Assembly (NCBI GenBank): GCA_050746125.1
Contig: JBOGKX010000195.1
Coordinates: 1-64,000 of the forward strand
Direction of reading: 5' to 3'
Source: JAJPKR01 sp050746125
Lineage (GTDB): Bacteria > Acidobacteriota > Terriglobia > Terriglobales > SCQP01
Length of the DNA stretch: 64,000 nt
Shown here: piece after piece, positions 18,007-27,019 of the stretch
How the letters are laid out: each line of letters begins with the position of its first letter
Numbering within the stretch: position 1 is the stretch's first letter
Program-made: the position numbers and the translations under genes
Notes under the pieces: model-generated
What the model saw: the letters and a program-made list of their open reading frames with translations, nothing else
Told to the model about the DNA's origin: nothing
Databases searched by the model: none

Positions 18007-18711
18007 TCAGCGGAACTGAGCGCGGCGCCCGGTCAAGAACGGGTTCGTGGCTCGTTCCGCGCCGATCGTCGTCTCACGCCCGTGGCCGGGGATCACCAGC
18101 GTCGCGTCGGGCAACACCAGCAGCTTGGAATGGACGGAGTGCACGATCTGGGCCATGTCACCACCGGGCAAATCGGTGCGGCCAATCGAGCCTGCGAATA
18201 GCGTATCACCGGCGAATAACTGCCCGGCGCTGGCCAGATAAAGACAAGCACTGCCAGGCGTGTGGCCGGGAGTCTCCAAAACATCAAACCGCATGCCGCC
18301 GGCCCGCACAGGCTCATTGTCCCGCAATGGCGCGTCCACGCTGGCGGTCGCGGGCAGCGGAATTCCAAGCCAGCCAGCTTGGTCCTCGAGCATCCCGTAA
18401 ATCTCCTGATCGCGGGGCTGAAGCAGCAGCGGCGCGCCGGTGAGCCGTTTCAAGCGTGCCGCGGCGCCAATGTGGTCGATGTGGGCGTGGGTGATGGCGA
18501 TGGCGGCGACGCGGAGGTGGTTGTCGCGCAGGCAATCCAAGATCTGGCCCAGGCCGCCCTGGCCCTCGCTCTCGGTGTCGTCGCCGGGGTCGATCACGAG
18601 ACAATCGCCGCTGGCCGGATCGGCGACGATCGAGCAATTACATGCCAGGCGGCCGACCGGAATCGTCCAGCGGCGCACGACGTCGGCACTGGACCGCGTA
18701 TGGTCAGGCAT
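18007..18711 (-). CDS. Metallo-beta-lactamase-fold hydrolase (glyoxalase II-like)
   Basis: A 234-residue MBL-fold protein with the metal-binding motif THAHIDHIG (HxHxDH) at about residues 94-102, the later His in ETPGHTPGSACLY, the bridging Asp in FAGDTLF and the last His in IPGHGRETTIG. It resembles hydroxyacylglutathione hydrolases and persulfide dioxygenase-like proteins; substrate is not determined. It starts 15 bases after secG ends on the same strand and may be read through from the gap-pgk-tpiA-secG unit. Confidence 0.85.
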   Translation of the reverse strand: MPDHTRSSADVVRRWTIPVGRLACNCSIVADPASGDCLVIDPGDDTESEGQGGLGQILDCLRDNHLRVAAIAITHAHIDHIGAAARLKRLTGAPLLLQPRDQEIYGMLEDQAGWLGIPLPATASVDAPLRDNEPVRAGGMRFDVLETPGHTPGSACLYLASAGQLFAGDTLFAGSIGRTDLPGGDMAQIVHSVHSKLLVLPDATLVIPGHGRETTIGAERATNPFLTGRRAQFR

Positions 18712-18726
18712 GAAAGGTCTCGATGA

Positions 18727-19044
18727 TTATTTCTTGGGAGGAGCGGGCGGCGCGGAGCGAGCCGGCTGCGAGTGCTGCGTGGTCGAGCCCAAGATCGAAC
18801 TCGCCCGGGCTTGGGAACGATTGGAGATCAACGCCAAGGTCACCGTGGTCAAGCCAAAGATGATCGCCAAAACGATGGTGGTTTTGCTCAGCGTGGTTTG
18901 CGCGCCGCGCGGACCAAACGCCGTCTGGCTGCCCATGCCGCCGAAGGCGGAGGCAAGATCGCCGGCGCTGCCGCTTTGCAGCAGGATCACCACGATCAGC
19001 AAAAAGCAGGTCACGATATGGATGGCGGTAATGATGAATTCCAC
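18727..19044 (-). CDS. secG: Preprotein translocase subunit SecG
   Basis: SecG is the small stimulating subunit of the SecYEG channel. The 105-residue product has two membrane helices (about residues 3-22 and 53-72) joined by the glycine-rich loop LQSGSAGDLASAFGGMGSQTAFGPRG typical of SecG, split here by an LLQSG end of helix one. The tail is Ser/Pro/Ala-rich. Start is the GTG at 19044, directly before the first helix; longer in-frame starts would run into the tRNA-Leu. It lies downstream of tpiA and the tRNA, an order seen in many bacteria. Confidence 0.88.
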   Translation of the reverse strand: MEFIITAIHIVTCFLLIVVILLQSGSAGDLASAFGGMGSQTAFGPRGAQTTLSKTTIVLAIIFGLTTVTLALISNRSQARASSILGSTTQHSQPARSAPPAPPKK

Positions 19045-19083
19045 TGTTAGAACACTCGTCCCAGGCGCGTAATTTCGAGATTG

Positions 19084-19168
19084 TGGTGCGGAAGGCGGGA
19101 CTCGAACCCGCATGCCTTGCGGCGCCACCCCCTCAAGATGGTGTGTCTGCCAATTTCACCACTTCCGC
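19084..19168 (-). tRNA. tRNA-Leu(GAG)
   Basis: Eighty-five bases including an encoded CCA fold as a class II tRNA. The acceptor stem is GCGGAAG paired with CTTCCGC (19162-19168 with 19088-19094). The D-arm contains AATTGGCAGA, and the anticodon stem CCATC/GGTGG encloses loop TTGAGGG with anticodon GAG. A long variable arm follows, then T-loop GTTCGAGTC. It reads CUC/CUU leucine codons. It lies between tpiA and secG on the same strand, 30 and 39 bases away, so it is probably part of that transcript. Confidence 0.95.
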
Positions 19169-19198
19169 GGGACCCGCTCCTATTATAGCCAAGCGGAA

Positions 19199-19954
19199 CT
19201 ATCCCAAGAGAGCGGCGAAGGCCGCCGCATCGAGACTAGCGCCGCCGACCAAACCGCCATCCACGTCGGGCTGAGCCAGCAGACCGGCGATATTGTCCGG
19301 TTTGACGCTGCCGCCGTAAAGAATGCGAAGGTGGCGGGCCGCCTCGCCGCCGAAGACCTCGTGCGCCAGCGCGCGCAAGAACTGATGCGCCGCTTGCGCC
19401 GTGGCCGGCGAGGCGGTACGGCCGGTGCCGATGGCCCAGACTGGCTCATAAGCCAGAACGCAGTGCAGCACTTCCTCCACGCCCAAACCCCATAGCCCGC
19501 GCTCGAACTGGCGGCGCAAAACCGCTTCCGTCTGATCGGCATCGCGTTCGGCCAGGGTCTCGCCAACGCAAACGATCGGCGTCAAGTCGACCGCCAGCGC
19601 GGCCCGCACCTTGCGTTGCACCGTCTCGTCGGTTTCGCCGAAGAATTGCCGCCGCTCGGAATGGCCGACGATGGCGTATTCACAACCAGCGGCCTTGAGG
19701 ATGGGCCCCGAGACTTCGCCGGTGAACGCGCCGCGCGCTTCCCAGTGCAAATTTTGGCCGGCGATGGCCACGTCCAGGCCTTGCGCGGCGGCTACGGCAG
19801 CGGGAATACAGGGGAACGGCGGCGCGACTACCACGAACGGGGCTGGGCGCTCCAGCAGGCGTGGCCGCAGCGTCTGGAAGAACTCGGCCGTTTCGGCCGG
19901 CGTCTTGTGCATCTTCCAGTTGGCGGCCATGATCGGGCGGCGATGGCCGCCCAT
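19199..19954 (-). CDS. tpiA: Triosephosphate isomerase
   Basis: Interconverts dihydroxyacetone phosphate and glyceraldehyde 3-phosphate. The 251-residue product has the N-terminal ANWKMHK with the catalytic Lys, VGHSERRQFF with the catalytic His, AYEPVWAIGTGRTA with the catalytic Glu, and the phosphate-binding ILYGGSVKPDN near the end. ATG 19954 follows the pgk TGA with one shared base; a GTG at 19957 (GTGA overlap) is an alternative. Third gene of gap-pgk-tpiA. Confidence 0.97.
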   Translation of the reverse strand: MGGHRRPIMAANWKMHKTPAETAEFFQTLRPRLLERPAPFVVVAPPFPCIPAAVAAAQGLDVAIAGQNLHWEARGAFTGEVSGPILKAAGCEYAIVGHSERRQFFGETDETVQRKVRAALAVDLTPIVCVGETLAERDADQTEAVLRRQFERGLWGLGVEEVLHCVLAYEPVWAIGTGRTASPATAQAAHQFLRALAHEVFGGEAARHLRILYGGSVKPDNIAGLLAQPDVDGGLVGGASLDAAAFAALLG

Positions 19955-21162
19955 CACGCTGCCGCTCCCGCATTGGCCAGCGCTTCGACGCCCGGCAACT
20001 TCTCGCCCCCGAGAAATTCGAGGGAAGCGCCTCCGCCGGTCGAGACATGGGTAATACGATCCACCACCCCCGCCGCCTCGATGGCCGCGACCGAATCACC
20101 CCCGCCGACGATGCTGGTCGCCTGGGCGCCGGCCACCGCCTGGGCGACGGCCAGGGTGCCCAACTCGAAAGGCGGAGTCTCGAAGACGCCCATAGGCCCA
20201 TTCCACACGATGGTCTTCGCCTGGGCAATTTCCTCCGCGTACTGAGCACGGGTGCGCGGTCCGATGTCGAAAGCCTTCATGCCGGCGGGAATCTCGCCGA
20301 CCACTCTCGTCGCGACATGCGGCTCGAGCTTTGCCGCCACCACGTGGTCCGCGGGCAGCAACAGGCGGTACCGGCCCTCGTCGGCGCGGGCCAGCAGCCG
20401 CCGCGCGGCGTCGAACCGGTCGGGCTCGCAAAGGGAGTCGCCCACCGGCTGCCCTTGCGCCGCCAGGAAGGTATAGGCCATGCCGCCACCGATTAGGATC
20501 ACGTCAGCGTGATGAGCCAAGTTCTCGATCACCGGAATCTTATCGGCGATCTTGGCGCCGCCCAGGATCAATATGAAAGGATGGCCGGGATTGCCCAGCG
20601 CCTGGCCGAGGTAGCGCAGTTCCTTCTCCATCAAGAATCCGGCCACGGCGGGCTGCAGGAACTGGGTCACGCCGACGGTCGAGGCATGGGCGCGATGCGC
20701 GCTGCCGAAAGCGTCATTCACGTAAACCTCCGCCAGCGACGCCAACTGGCGCGCGAAGTCGGGATCGTTGGCCTCCTCTTGCGGCTGAAAGCGCAGATTT
20801 TCCAGCAGCAGCACGGTGCCGGGCTCGAGATGTTCCGCCATCTCTTGCGCTTGCAGGCCTACCGTCTCCGGGCAAAAGCCGACCTGCACGCCGAACCCGA
20901 GGTCGCGATCGAGAAGCATGCGCAGATGCTCGGCGACGGGGCGCAAGCTGAACTCGGGATTGCGCTTCCCTTTCGGCCGGCCTAAATGCGAACAGAGAAT
21001 CACTTTGGCGCCCTGCCCCAGCAGGTATTTCAACGTGGGCAGGGTCTCGCGGATGCGCGTGTCGTCGGCCACCGCGCCGGCTTCGAGCGGCACGTTGAAA
21101 TCCACTCGCACCAGCACGCGGCGGCCGGCGACGGCAATATCACGAACGGAGCGTTTCTTCAT
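19954..21162 (-). CDS. pgk: Phosphoglycerate kinase
   Basis: Transfers phosphate from 1,3-bisphosphoglycerate to ADP in glycolysis. The 402-residue product has the N-domain RVLVRVDFNVPLEAGAV and SHLGRPKGKRNPEFSL, the hinge region, and the C-domain nucleotide site MGVFETPPFELGT and IVGGGDSVAAIE. Start ATG 21162 has AGGAAAGG upstream; longer frames enter the gap gene and are not supported. It follows gap by 23 bases. Confidence 0.97.
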   Translation of the reverse strand: MKKRSVRDIAVAGRRVLVRVDFNVPLEAGAVADDTRIRETLPTLKYLLGQGAKVILCSHLGRPKGKRNPEFSLRPVAEHLRMLLDRDLGFGVQVGFCPETVGLQAQEMAEHLEPGTVLLLENLRFQPQEEANDPDFARQLASLAEVYVNDAFGSAHRAHASTVGVTQFLQPAVAGFLMEKELRYLGQALGNPGHPFILILGGAKIADKIPVIENLAHHADVILIGGGMAYTFLAAQGQPVGDSLCEPDRFDAARRLLARADEGRYRLLLPADHVVAAKLEPHVATRVVGEIPAGMKAFDIGPRTRAQYAEEIAQAKTIVWNGPMGVFETPPFELGTLAVAQAVAGAQATSIVGGGDSVAAIEAAGVVDRITHVSTGGGASLEFLGGEKLPGVEALANAGAAA

Positions 21163-21185
21163 GCGCCTTTCCTCGCCTCGCCGGC

Positions 21186-22193
21186 TCACCAGCCCTTCTT
21201 GGCCAAAAATTGAATCAGGTCGCGCACCCGGCAGGAATAGCCCCATTCATTGTCGTACCAGCTGACCACCTTGACGCAGTTGCCGGCGATCACGCGCGTC
21301 AGCTTGCTGTCCACGATCGAGGAGCGGCTGTCGCCCAGGTAATCGCGCGAAACCAACTCCGCTTCTTCGTAACCGAGAATGCCCTTCATCGGTCCGCCCG
21401 CCGCGGCGCGCATCGCCGCATTGACCTCCTCGGCCGAGGTCTTTTTTTCCACGAACGCCACTAGATCGACCACCGAGACGTCCGGCGTCGGCACCCGCAT
21501 GGCGAAGCCATCGAGCTTGCCCTTGAGATCGGGGATCACCAAGTGCAGCGCCTTGGCCGCCCCGGTGGAGGTGGGGATCATGTTGATCGCCGCGGCGCGG
21601 GCGCGGCGCAGGTCGCGGTGCGGCAGATCGAGCACGTTTTGATCGTTGGTGTAGGAGTGGATGGTGGTCATCGAGCCGGCGACGATGCGGAAGCTGTCGT
21701 GGACCACTTTGGCGATCGGCGCAAGGCAGTTGGTCGTGCAACTGGCGTTGGAGACGACGTGATGGCGGGCGGGATCGTAAGCGCCATCGTTGACGCCGAG
21801 CACGAGGGTGACGTCTTCGTTCGTGGCCGGGGCGGAAATTACGACCTTCTTCACCGGCCCGCGCAGATGCTTGCGGGCCTCTTCACCCTTGGTGAACTTG
21901 CCGGTGGATTCGACCACGACTTCGACGCCCGCTTCCGGCCACGGCAAGGCAGCGGGATCTTTTTGCGCGAAGACCTGAAATTTGCGGTCGTCCACTGCGA
22001 TCCAATCCTCGCCCGCGGTGACGCGGTTGGGCAAATTGCCGAGCACGGAATCGTATTTCAAAAGATGGGCCAGCGTATCGGGCGTGGTGATGTCGTTGAC
22101 GGCGACGATCTGCAACTCGGGATGGCCGAGCGCGGCGCGAAAGACGTTGCGGCCGATTCGTCCGAAACCATTGATTCCAACTCGAACGGGCAT
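21186..22193 (-). CDS. gap: Glyceraldehyde-3-phosphate dehydrogenase
   Basis: Oxidises glyceraldehyde 3-phosphate with phosphate and NAD(P). The 335-residue product has NAD-binding INGFGRIGRN (residues 7-16), NDITTPD at 33-39 with an Asp at the position usual for NAD preference, the active-site SNASCTTNCLAP with Cys152, and the C-terminal WYDNEWGYSCR. ATG 22193 is preceded by AGGAGG, which settles the start although the frame is open upstream. First gene of the gap-pgk-tpiA-tRNA-secG unit. Confidence 0.97.
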   Translation of the reverse strand: MPVRVGINGFGRIGRNVFRAALGHPELQIVAVNDITTPDTLAHLLKYDSVLGNLPNRVTAGEDWIAVDDRKFQVFAQKDPAALPWPEAGVEVVVESTGKFTKGEEARKHLRGPVKKVVISAPATNEDVTLVLGVNDGAYDPARHHVVSNASCTTNCLAPIAKVVHDSFRIVAGSMTTIHSYTNDQNVLDLPHRDLRRARAAAINMIPTSTGAAKALHLVIPDLKGKLDGFAMRVPTPDVSVVDLVAFVEKKTSAEEVNAAMRAAAGGPMKGILGYEEAELVSRDYLGDSRSSIVDSKLTRVIAGNCVKVVSWYDNEWGYSCRVRDLIQFLAKKGW

Positions 22194-22439
22194 CCGGTGA
22201 TTCCTCCTTGGGAACTGGCAAAATCGAAGCCTTTTATCGTAGCAGACGCCCACCCGACGACGCGGGCCGCCGCCCAGGGCGCGCGGGGCGCGGTCGAACC
22301 CGACCGCTTTGTCATCGCGGGCGCCGCGCCGCCGCAATGGCCCATATAATGGGATGATCCCCGCCAGCCCCGGGCCGGGCTCGTTTGTCCCCCGAGGCTG
22401 GGGTTTCACTTTGCCGCGACTGGGGTGCGGAGCTTTTAC
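22194..22439. promoter_or_regulatory. Divergent intergenic region between gap and ppiD-like gene
   Basis: These 246 bases hold the Shine-Dalgarno sites of both genes (AGGAGG for gap, GGAG at 22428-22431 for the foldase gene) and presumably both promoters. A short AT-rich patch at about 22221-22241 could be the gap -10 region, but no convincing -35 partner is visible. Confidence 0.35.
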
Positions 22440-24380
22440 ATGCTTAATTTTTTTCGGCGCAAGGACGCGACGGCACGCTATATGCTGGGCGGCATATTGG
22501 TGATCATTTGTTTCGCCATGGTGATGTTTCTGATCCCCGGCTTCGGCGGCGGCAACACCGGACAACCGGGCGGGGTCGACACCTTGGCCAGCGTCGGCTC
22601 GCGCGCCATCACGGTCGGCAATTTCCAAAGCCGCTTCAACCAGTTGCAGCAGACTGGGCGTCTGCCCGCGCAGCTCATCCCGCTCTACGGCCAGCAGATC
22701 GTACAGAACTTGATCATGCAAGACGCGCTGGCGTTGGCGGCGCAGCGCATGGGCTTCAGCGCCAGCCGCCAGGAAGTGGCGGCGGCGATCCGCCGGGAAA
22801 TACCGCAGCTATTCCCCAACGGCGCTTTCGTGGGCGAAACCGCCTATGAGGATTACATCCAAAACTCGCAGCAAATGACGGTCGCGGAGTTCGAGCGGAA
22901 GGTGCGCGACCAGGTGATGGTACAGAAGCTCTATGACCTGGTCACGGACGGCGCGCGAGTGAGCGAGGCCGAAGTTCACCAGGCCTACGTCCGCCAATTT
23001 GCGAAAGCGGTGTTCGATTACGTCATTCTCGACCCGGAGGCGCTGGCCGCGCGCGTGCCGGTGACGCGGGCGGCGCTGGCAAGCTACTACAAGGCAAACG
23101 AGAGCAAATACCTGGCGCCCGAGCGCCGCACGATGCAGTTACTGATCGCCGATCGCTCGCAATTCGCGGCCCGCGTGAAGGTGACGCCGGCGGACGCGCG
23201 CCAGTACTACCAAGCCAATATCGCTAGCTACACGTTTCCAGAGCGGGTGCGCCTGGCGCATATTCTGTACAAAACCGCCGGAGATTCCCCCGCGCAGACC
23301 GCCCAGGCCAAACAGCAGGCGCAAGCGACACTGGATCAATTGCACCATGGCGCCCGTTTCGCCGATCTGGCGAAAAAATCCTCGCAAGACGATGCCTCGG
23401 CCAGCCAAGGCGGCGAGTTGGGCTGGATCTCGCGCGGGCGGATGTATCCCTCGGTCGAGCAGGTGGCCTTCAGCTTGCCGGCGGGCCAGACCAGCGACGT
23501 GATCACGACCCCCTACGGCTTCGAGATCGTCAAGGTCGAGGCGCACCAGGCGGCGCACGTGGAGTCATTCGACCAGGTCGCGCCGCAGATCACTCAACAG
23601 CTGCAACAGCAGCAAGCGGTGGCACAGGCCCAGCACGCCATGGATCAGGCCCGGTTGGAGGCGGCCAGCACGCCCTTGCCGCAAGTGGCGCGCCAGTACG
23701 GACTGCAATTCTTGACCACGCCGCCGCTGAGCCGCACCGACCCGGTCACCGGCATCGGCATCAACGAAGAGTTCGAAAACGACGTCTTCACCGCGGCGCT
23801 CCAGGCCATCACCCCGGTCGTGAAGGTGCCTGCCGGCTTCGCCATGGCCAAGGTCGCGGCCATCCAGCCGCCGGCCATCCAGCCATTGAGCGCCGTGCAG
23901 GATCAAGTAGAGCGCGATTATCGCCGCCAACAGGCGACGACTCTGGCGGCGCAATACGCCGACCAGTTGCATAAGAAGGCGGCGAGCGTGGGCTTGAAGG
24001 CAGCAGCCGCGTCCTTGCAATTGAAAGTCGCCGCCAGTCCCTCGCTGGGCGCGGATGGAACCCTGCCCGACGCCGGACCGATCTCCAGTTTCGCCCCCCG
24101 CTTGTTCGCGCTGAAGCCGGGCCAAGTGGGGCCGGTGGCCAAGATTGCCGACCGCAACATCGAACTGGTCTATCAGCTGGTTTCGTTGCAGCAGCCGCCG
24201 CCCGGCGATTTCGCCAAGCAAGCGCCCGCCATCCGCGATTCCCTGCTTGCCGCGAAGCAGCAGATGGCGTTTACCGCCTATGCCGACCAATTGCGCGACC
24301 GCTTGACCAAGGACGGCACGATTAAAGTCAATGAGGATTTGGTGAAGTCCACCTTGGGGTCGCTGAGCCAAGGATCGTAG
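22440..24380 (+). CDS. PpiD/SurA-like peptidylprolyl isomerase, membrane-anchored
   Basis: A 646-residue periplasmic foldase with an N-terminal anchor helix (about residues 15-33), a SurA_N-type chaperone domain (about 45-185), a parvulin (PPIC) domain at about 270-367 (RLAHILYKTA, GARFADLAKKSSQDDAS, QGGELGWISRG, ITTPYGFEIVKV), and a long helical C-terminus that may contain a second, degenerate rotamase-like unit. The arrangement matches PpiD, which sits near the Sec exit and helps fold exported proteins. ATG 22440 with GGAG 8 bases upstream is preferred over GTG 22425. Confidence 0.88.
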   Translation: MLNFFRRKDATARYMLGGILVIICFAMVMFLIPGFGGGNTGQPGGVDTLASVGSRAITVGNFQSRFNQLQQTGRLPAQLIPLYGQQIVQNLIMQDALALAAQRMGFSASRQEVAAAIRREIPQLFPNGAFVGETAYEDYIQNSQQMTVAEFERKVRDQVMVQKLYDLVTDGARVSEAEVHQAYVRQFAKAVFDYVILDPEALAARVPVTRAALASYYKANESKYLAPERRTMQLLIADRSQFAARVKVTPADARQYYQANIASYTFPERVRLAHILYKTAGDSPAQTAQAKQQAQATLDQLHHGARFADLAKKSSQDDASASQGGELGWISRGRMYPSVEQVAFSLPAGQTSDVITTPYGFEIVKVEAHQAAHVESFDQVAPQITQQLQQQQAVAQAQHAMDQARLEAASTPLPQVARQYGLQFLTTPPLSRTDPVTGIGINEEFENDVFTAALQAITPVVKVPAGFAMAKVAAIQPPAIQPLSAVQDQVERDYRRQQATTLAAQYADQLHKKAASVGLKAAAASLQLKVAASPSLGADGTLPDAGPISSFAPRLFALKPGQVGPVAKIADRNIELVYQLVSLQQPPPGDFAKQAPAIRDSLLAAKQQMAFTAYADQLRDRLTKDGTIKVNEDLVKSTLGSLSQGS

Positions 24381-24402
24381 GCGGCCGGCCTACGCCATTG
24401 CG

Positions 24403-25455
24403 ATGAAAGATAAGATTCGCGTTGGAATCCTCGGCGCAACCGGAGTCGTAGGCCAGCGCCTGCTGAGCTTGCTGGCCGACCATCCCTGGTTCGAGCCGGC
24501 TTGGCTTGCCGCTTCGGAGCGCTCGCGGGGGCTAGCCTACGGCGAGGCCGCGCACTGGCATCTCAAGACGCCGCTGCCGGCCCGCTTCGCCGCCCTGCCG
24601 CTGCGCGAAGCGCGGCCGGACGACTGTGACGCACGCCTCGTCTTCTCCGCCTTGGATGCCGCCGTGGCTGCCGAGTTGGAGCCGCGCTTCGCGGCGGCGG
24701 GACACCTCGTCGTCTCGAACTCCAGCGCCCTGCGCATGCGCGCGGATGTGCCGCTGCTGGTTCCGGAAGTCAACCCCGACCATCTGAACCTGCTGCGCTG
24801 CCAGCCCGATTATCGCCGCACCCGCGGCGGCGTGATTACCAATCCCAACTGCGCGACGGTGGGCTTGGTGCTGGCGCTAGCGCCCCTCGAACGCGCCTTC
24901 GGCGTCGATCGGGTGTTCGTGGTGACGATGCAGGCGATTTCCGGCGCCGGCTATCCCGGCGTCGCTTCACTCGACATTCTCGGCAACGTCATTCCTTACA
25001 TCGCCAAGGAAGAAGAGAAAGTCGAGAGCGAAGCGGCCAAAATTCTCGGCCGACTCGACGGCGACGGCGCCATCGCGCCCGCCGGCTTCACCGTTTCCGC
25101 GCAGTGCAATCGAGTCGCGGTGGAAGACGGGCACTTGGAGTCGGTCTCGGTAAAGCTCAAACGTCCGGCCTCGCTCGAGGAGGTAAAGAGCGCGTTCGAG
25201 GGATTTCGCGGCCGGCCGCAGGAACTGGGCTTGCCCACGGCGCCGGAGCGTCCGCTGCTCGTCGCCGCCGCGCCCGATCGGCCGCAGCCCCGCGCCGACG
25301 CCGAGAGCGGCGCGGGCATGAGCGCGGTGGTAGGGCGGCTGCGCCCTTGCCCGCTGTTCGATTGGAAGTTCACCGTCCTTTCCCACAACACCATTCGCGG
25401 CGCGGCCGGCGCAGCCCTACTCAACGCCGAACTGCTGCATGCGGAGGATTTCTAG
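24403..25455 (+). CDS. asd: Aspartate-semialdehyde dehydrogenase
   Basis: Reduces aspartyl phosphate to aspartate semialdehyde on the way to lysine, threonine, methionine and diaminopimelate. The 350-residue product has GATGVVG (residues 11-17), TNPNCAT with the catalytic Cys150, and MQAISGAGYPGV. The pattern of the second half (EEEKVESEAAKILG, AQCNRVAVEDGHLESVSVKL) is that of the archaeal/fungal-type branch rather than the E. coli type. It lies 11 bases before lysC, so the first two steps of the pathway are encoded together. Confidence 0.93.
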   Translation: MKDKIRVGILGATGVVGQRLLSLLADHPWFEPAWLAASERSRGLAYGEAAHWHLKTPLPARFAALPLREARPDDCDARLVFSALDAAVAAELEPRFAAAGHLVVSNSSALRMRADVPLLVPEVNPDHLNLLRCQPDYRRTRGGVITNPNCATVGLVLALAPLERAFGVDRVFVVTMQAISGAGYPGVASLDILGNVIPYIAKEEEKVESEAAKILGRLDGDGAIAPAGFTVSAQCNRVAVEDGHLESVSVKLKRPASLEEVKSAFEGFRGRPQELGLPTAPERPLLVAAAPDRPQPRADAESGAGMSAVVGRLRPCPLFDWKFTVLSHNTIRGAAGAALLNAELLHAEDF

Positions 25456-25466
25456 CCGGCAGCGCC

Positions 25467-26945
25467 ATGATTGTTCTCAAGTTTGGCGGCACCTCGGTCG
25501 AAGACGCCGCTGCCCTCGAGCGGCTTGGCGCCATCGTGCGTAATCGCCTGCCGGAGCGGCCGGTGCTGGTGGTCTCGGCGCTGGCGGGCATCACCGACCG
25601 CTTGGTGGAATTGAGCGCGCTGGCGTTGCATCGGCAGACGGAGTTTTGCGAGCGCAGTTTGCAGGCGCTGCGCCGCCGCCACTTGGAAACGCTGGCGGCA
25701 TTGGCTGGCGGACCGCCACCGCCCGCCGAGCAGGCCGCGATCGAAGGACTGTGCGACGAATTGACGCAATTGCTGAGCGGCGTTGCCGCCGTGGGCGAAC
25801 TGACGCCGCGTACCCGCGATGCGGTACTGTCGTTTGGCGAGCGACTCTCTCCCAGTCTGGTCCGCTTCGCCTTGGAGCGTGGCGGCCTGCCCGCGGTCGA
25901 GACCGACGCCCGGCGCATCATCGTCACCGACGAGCGATTCAATCAGGCCCGACCCTTGCCCGCCGAGACGCAGCGGCGAGCGGAGGAGCAGTTGCGGCCG
26001 CTGCTGAGCGCGGGGGCGGTGCCGGTCTTAGGTGGCTTCATCGGCGCCACGCAGAATGGCATCGGAACCACGCTGGGGCGCGGCGGATCGGATTTTTCCG
26101 CCTCGCTGCTGGGAGCCGCCCTCGATGCCGAACGCGTCGAAATCTGGACCGACGTGGATGGGATGTTGACCGCCGACCCGCGCGTCTGCCCGGCGGCGCG
26201 GCGGATTCCCCGCATTTCCTTCGTCGAGGCGGCCGAGTCGGCCTATTACGGGGCGAAGGTGCTGCATCCGGCTTCGCTATTGCCGGCCATGCAGAAGAAC
26301 ATTCCGGTCTGGGTGCTGAACTCGCGGCGATGGCTGCCCGGCCCGCCCGATCCGCGCCGCACCGGCACACTGATCACCGCCCGCCCGCTGGCACGCCGCG
26401 ACGGACCGCCTAGCCCCCGACATGGCACCGTGGCTTGCATTTCCTCCAAGCGGCGCATCGCCGTGATCGATATCGTCTCGACGCGCATGCTGCTGGCGCA
26501 TGGCTTCATGAAGGCCATCTTCGACGTTTTTGCCGCCCACCAGTGCCCGATCGACATGATCTCGACCTCGGAAGTCAGCGTCTCGGTGACCGTCAGCGAG
26601 GTCGAGAAAGTACCCGCCATCGCCGACGATCTGGGGCGGTTTGCCGACGTCCGCTACGAGGGCCGCAAGGCGATCCTTTGCCTGGTTGGCGAGGCCATGC
26701 GCAACACTCCCGGCGTGGCCGCGGCGGTCTTCGCCGCCCTCGACGGCATCAACGTGCGCATGATTTCGCAGGGCGCGTCGGAGGTAAACATCGGCTTCGT
26801 GATCGAAGACGACGACGTACCGCTGGCCGTCGAGCGGCTGCACCGGCAATTCTTCGGCGCCGACCCAACCGCCGAGCAGGAAGGAGACGGCCTAGCGCAA
26901 ACGGCGTCGGGCGAGCGCGCGATCCAGGGCGGCGATGGGCGCTGA
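25467..26945 (+). CDS. lysC: Aspartate kinase
   Basis: Phosphorylates aspartate, the committed step of the aspartate family. The 492-residue product has KFGGTSVE (residues 4-11), the kinase core with GRGGSDFSASLLGAAL and EIWTDVDGMLTADPR, then GAKVLHPASL, and two C-terminal ACT domains (about 320-470; VIDIVSTRMLLAHGFM, VRMISQGASEVNIGFVI) that normally bind lysine or threonine for feedback control. Length and architecture fit the monofunctional LysC type. The last 25 residues are an Ala/Gly/Glu-rich extension. The ATG at 25467 follows asd by 11 bases. Confidence 0.95.
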   Translation: MIVLKFGGTSVEDAAALERLGAIVRNRLPERPVLVVSALAGITDRLVELSALALHRQTEFCERSLQALRRRHLETLAALAGGPPPPAEQAAIEGLCDELTQLLSGVAAVGELTPRTRDAVLSFGERLSPSLVRFALERGGLPAVETDARRIIVTDERFNQARPLPAETQRRAEEQLRPLLSAGAVPVLGGFIGATQNGIGTTLGRGGSDFSASLLGAALDAERVEIWTDVDGMLTADPRVCPAARRIPRISFVEAAESAYYGAKVLHPASLLPAMQKNIPVWVLNSRRWLPGPPDPRRTGTLITARPLARRDGPPSPRHGTVACISSKRRIAVIDIVSTRMLLAHGFMKAIFDVFAAHQCPIDMISTSEVSVSVTVSEVEKVPAIADDLGRFADVRYEGRKAILCLVGEAMRNTPGVAAAVFAALDGINVRMISQGASEVNIGFVIEDDDVPLAVERLHRQFFGADPTAEQEGDGLAQTASGERAIQGGDGR

Positions 26946-27019
26946 TCGCCAGCCAGCCGGCCCTTCCCCGCGTTTGGGGGAATTGCCCTCCGCGCCGCCA
27001 CGCCGCTAGCATCGCGGCC

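Noticed and set aside
22194..22721. N-terminal extension of gap
   Set aside because: An AGGAGG site and the conserved VRVGINGFGRIGRN directly follow ATG 22193; the extension covers the divergent promoter region and the start of the ppiD-like gene.
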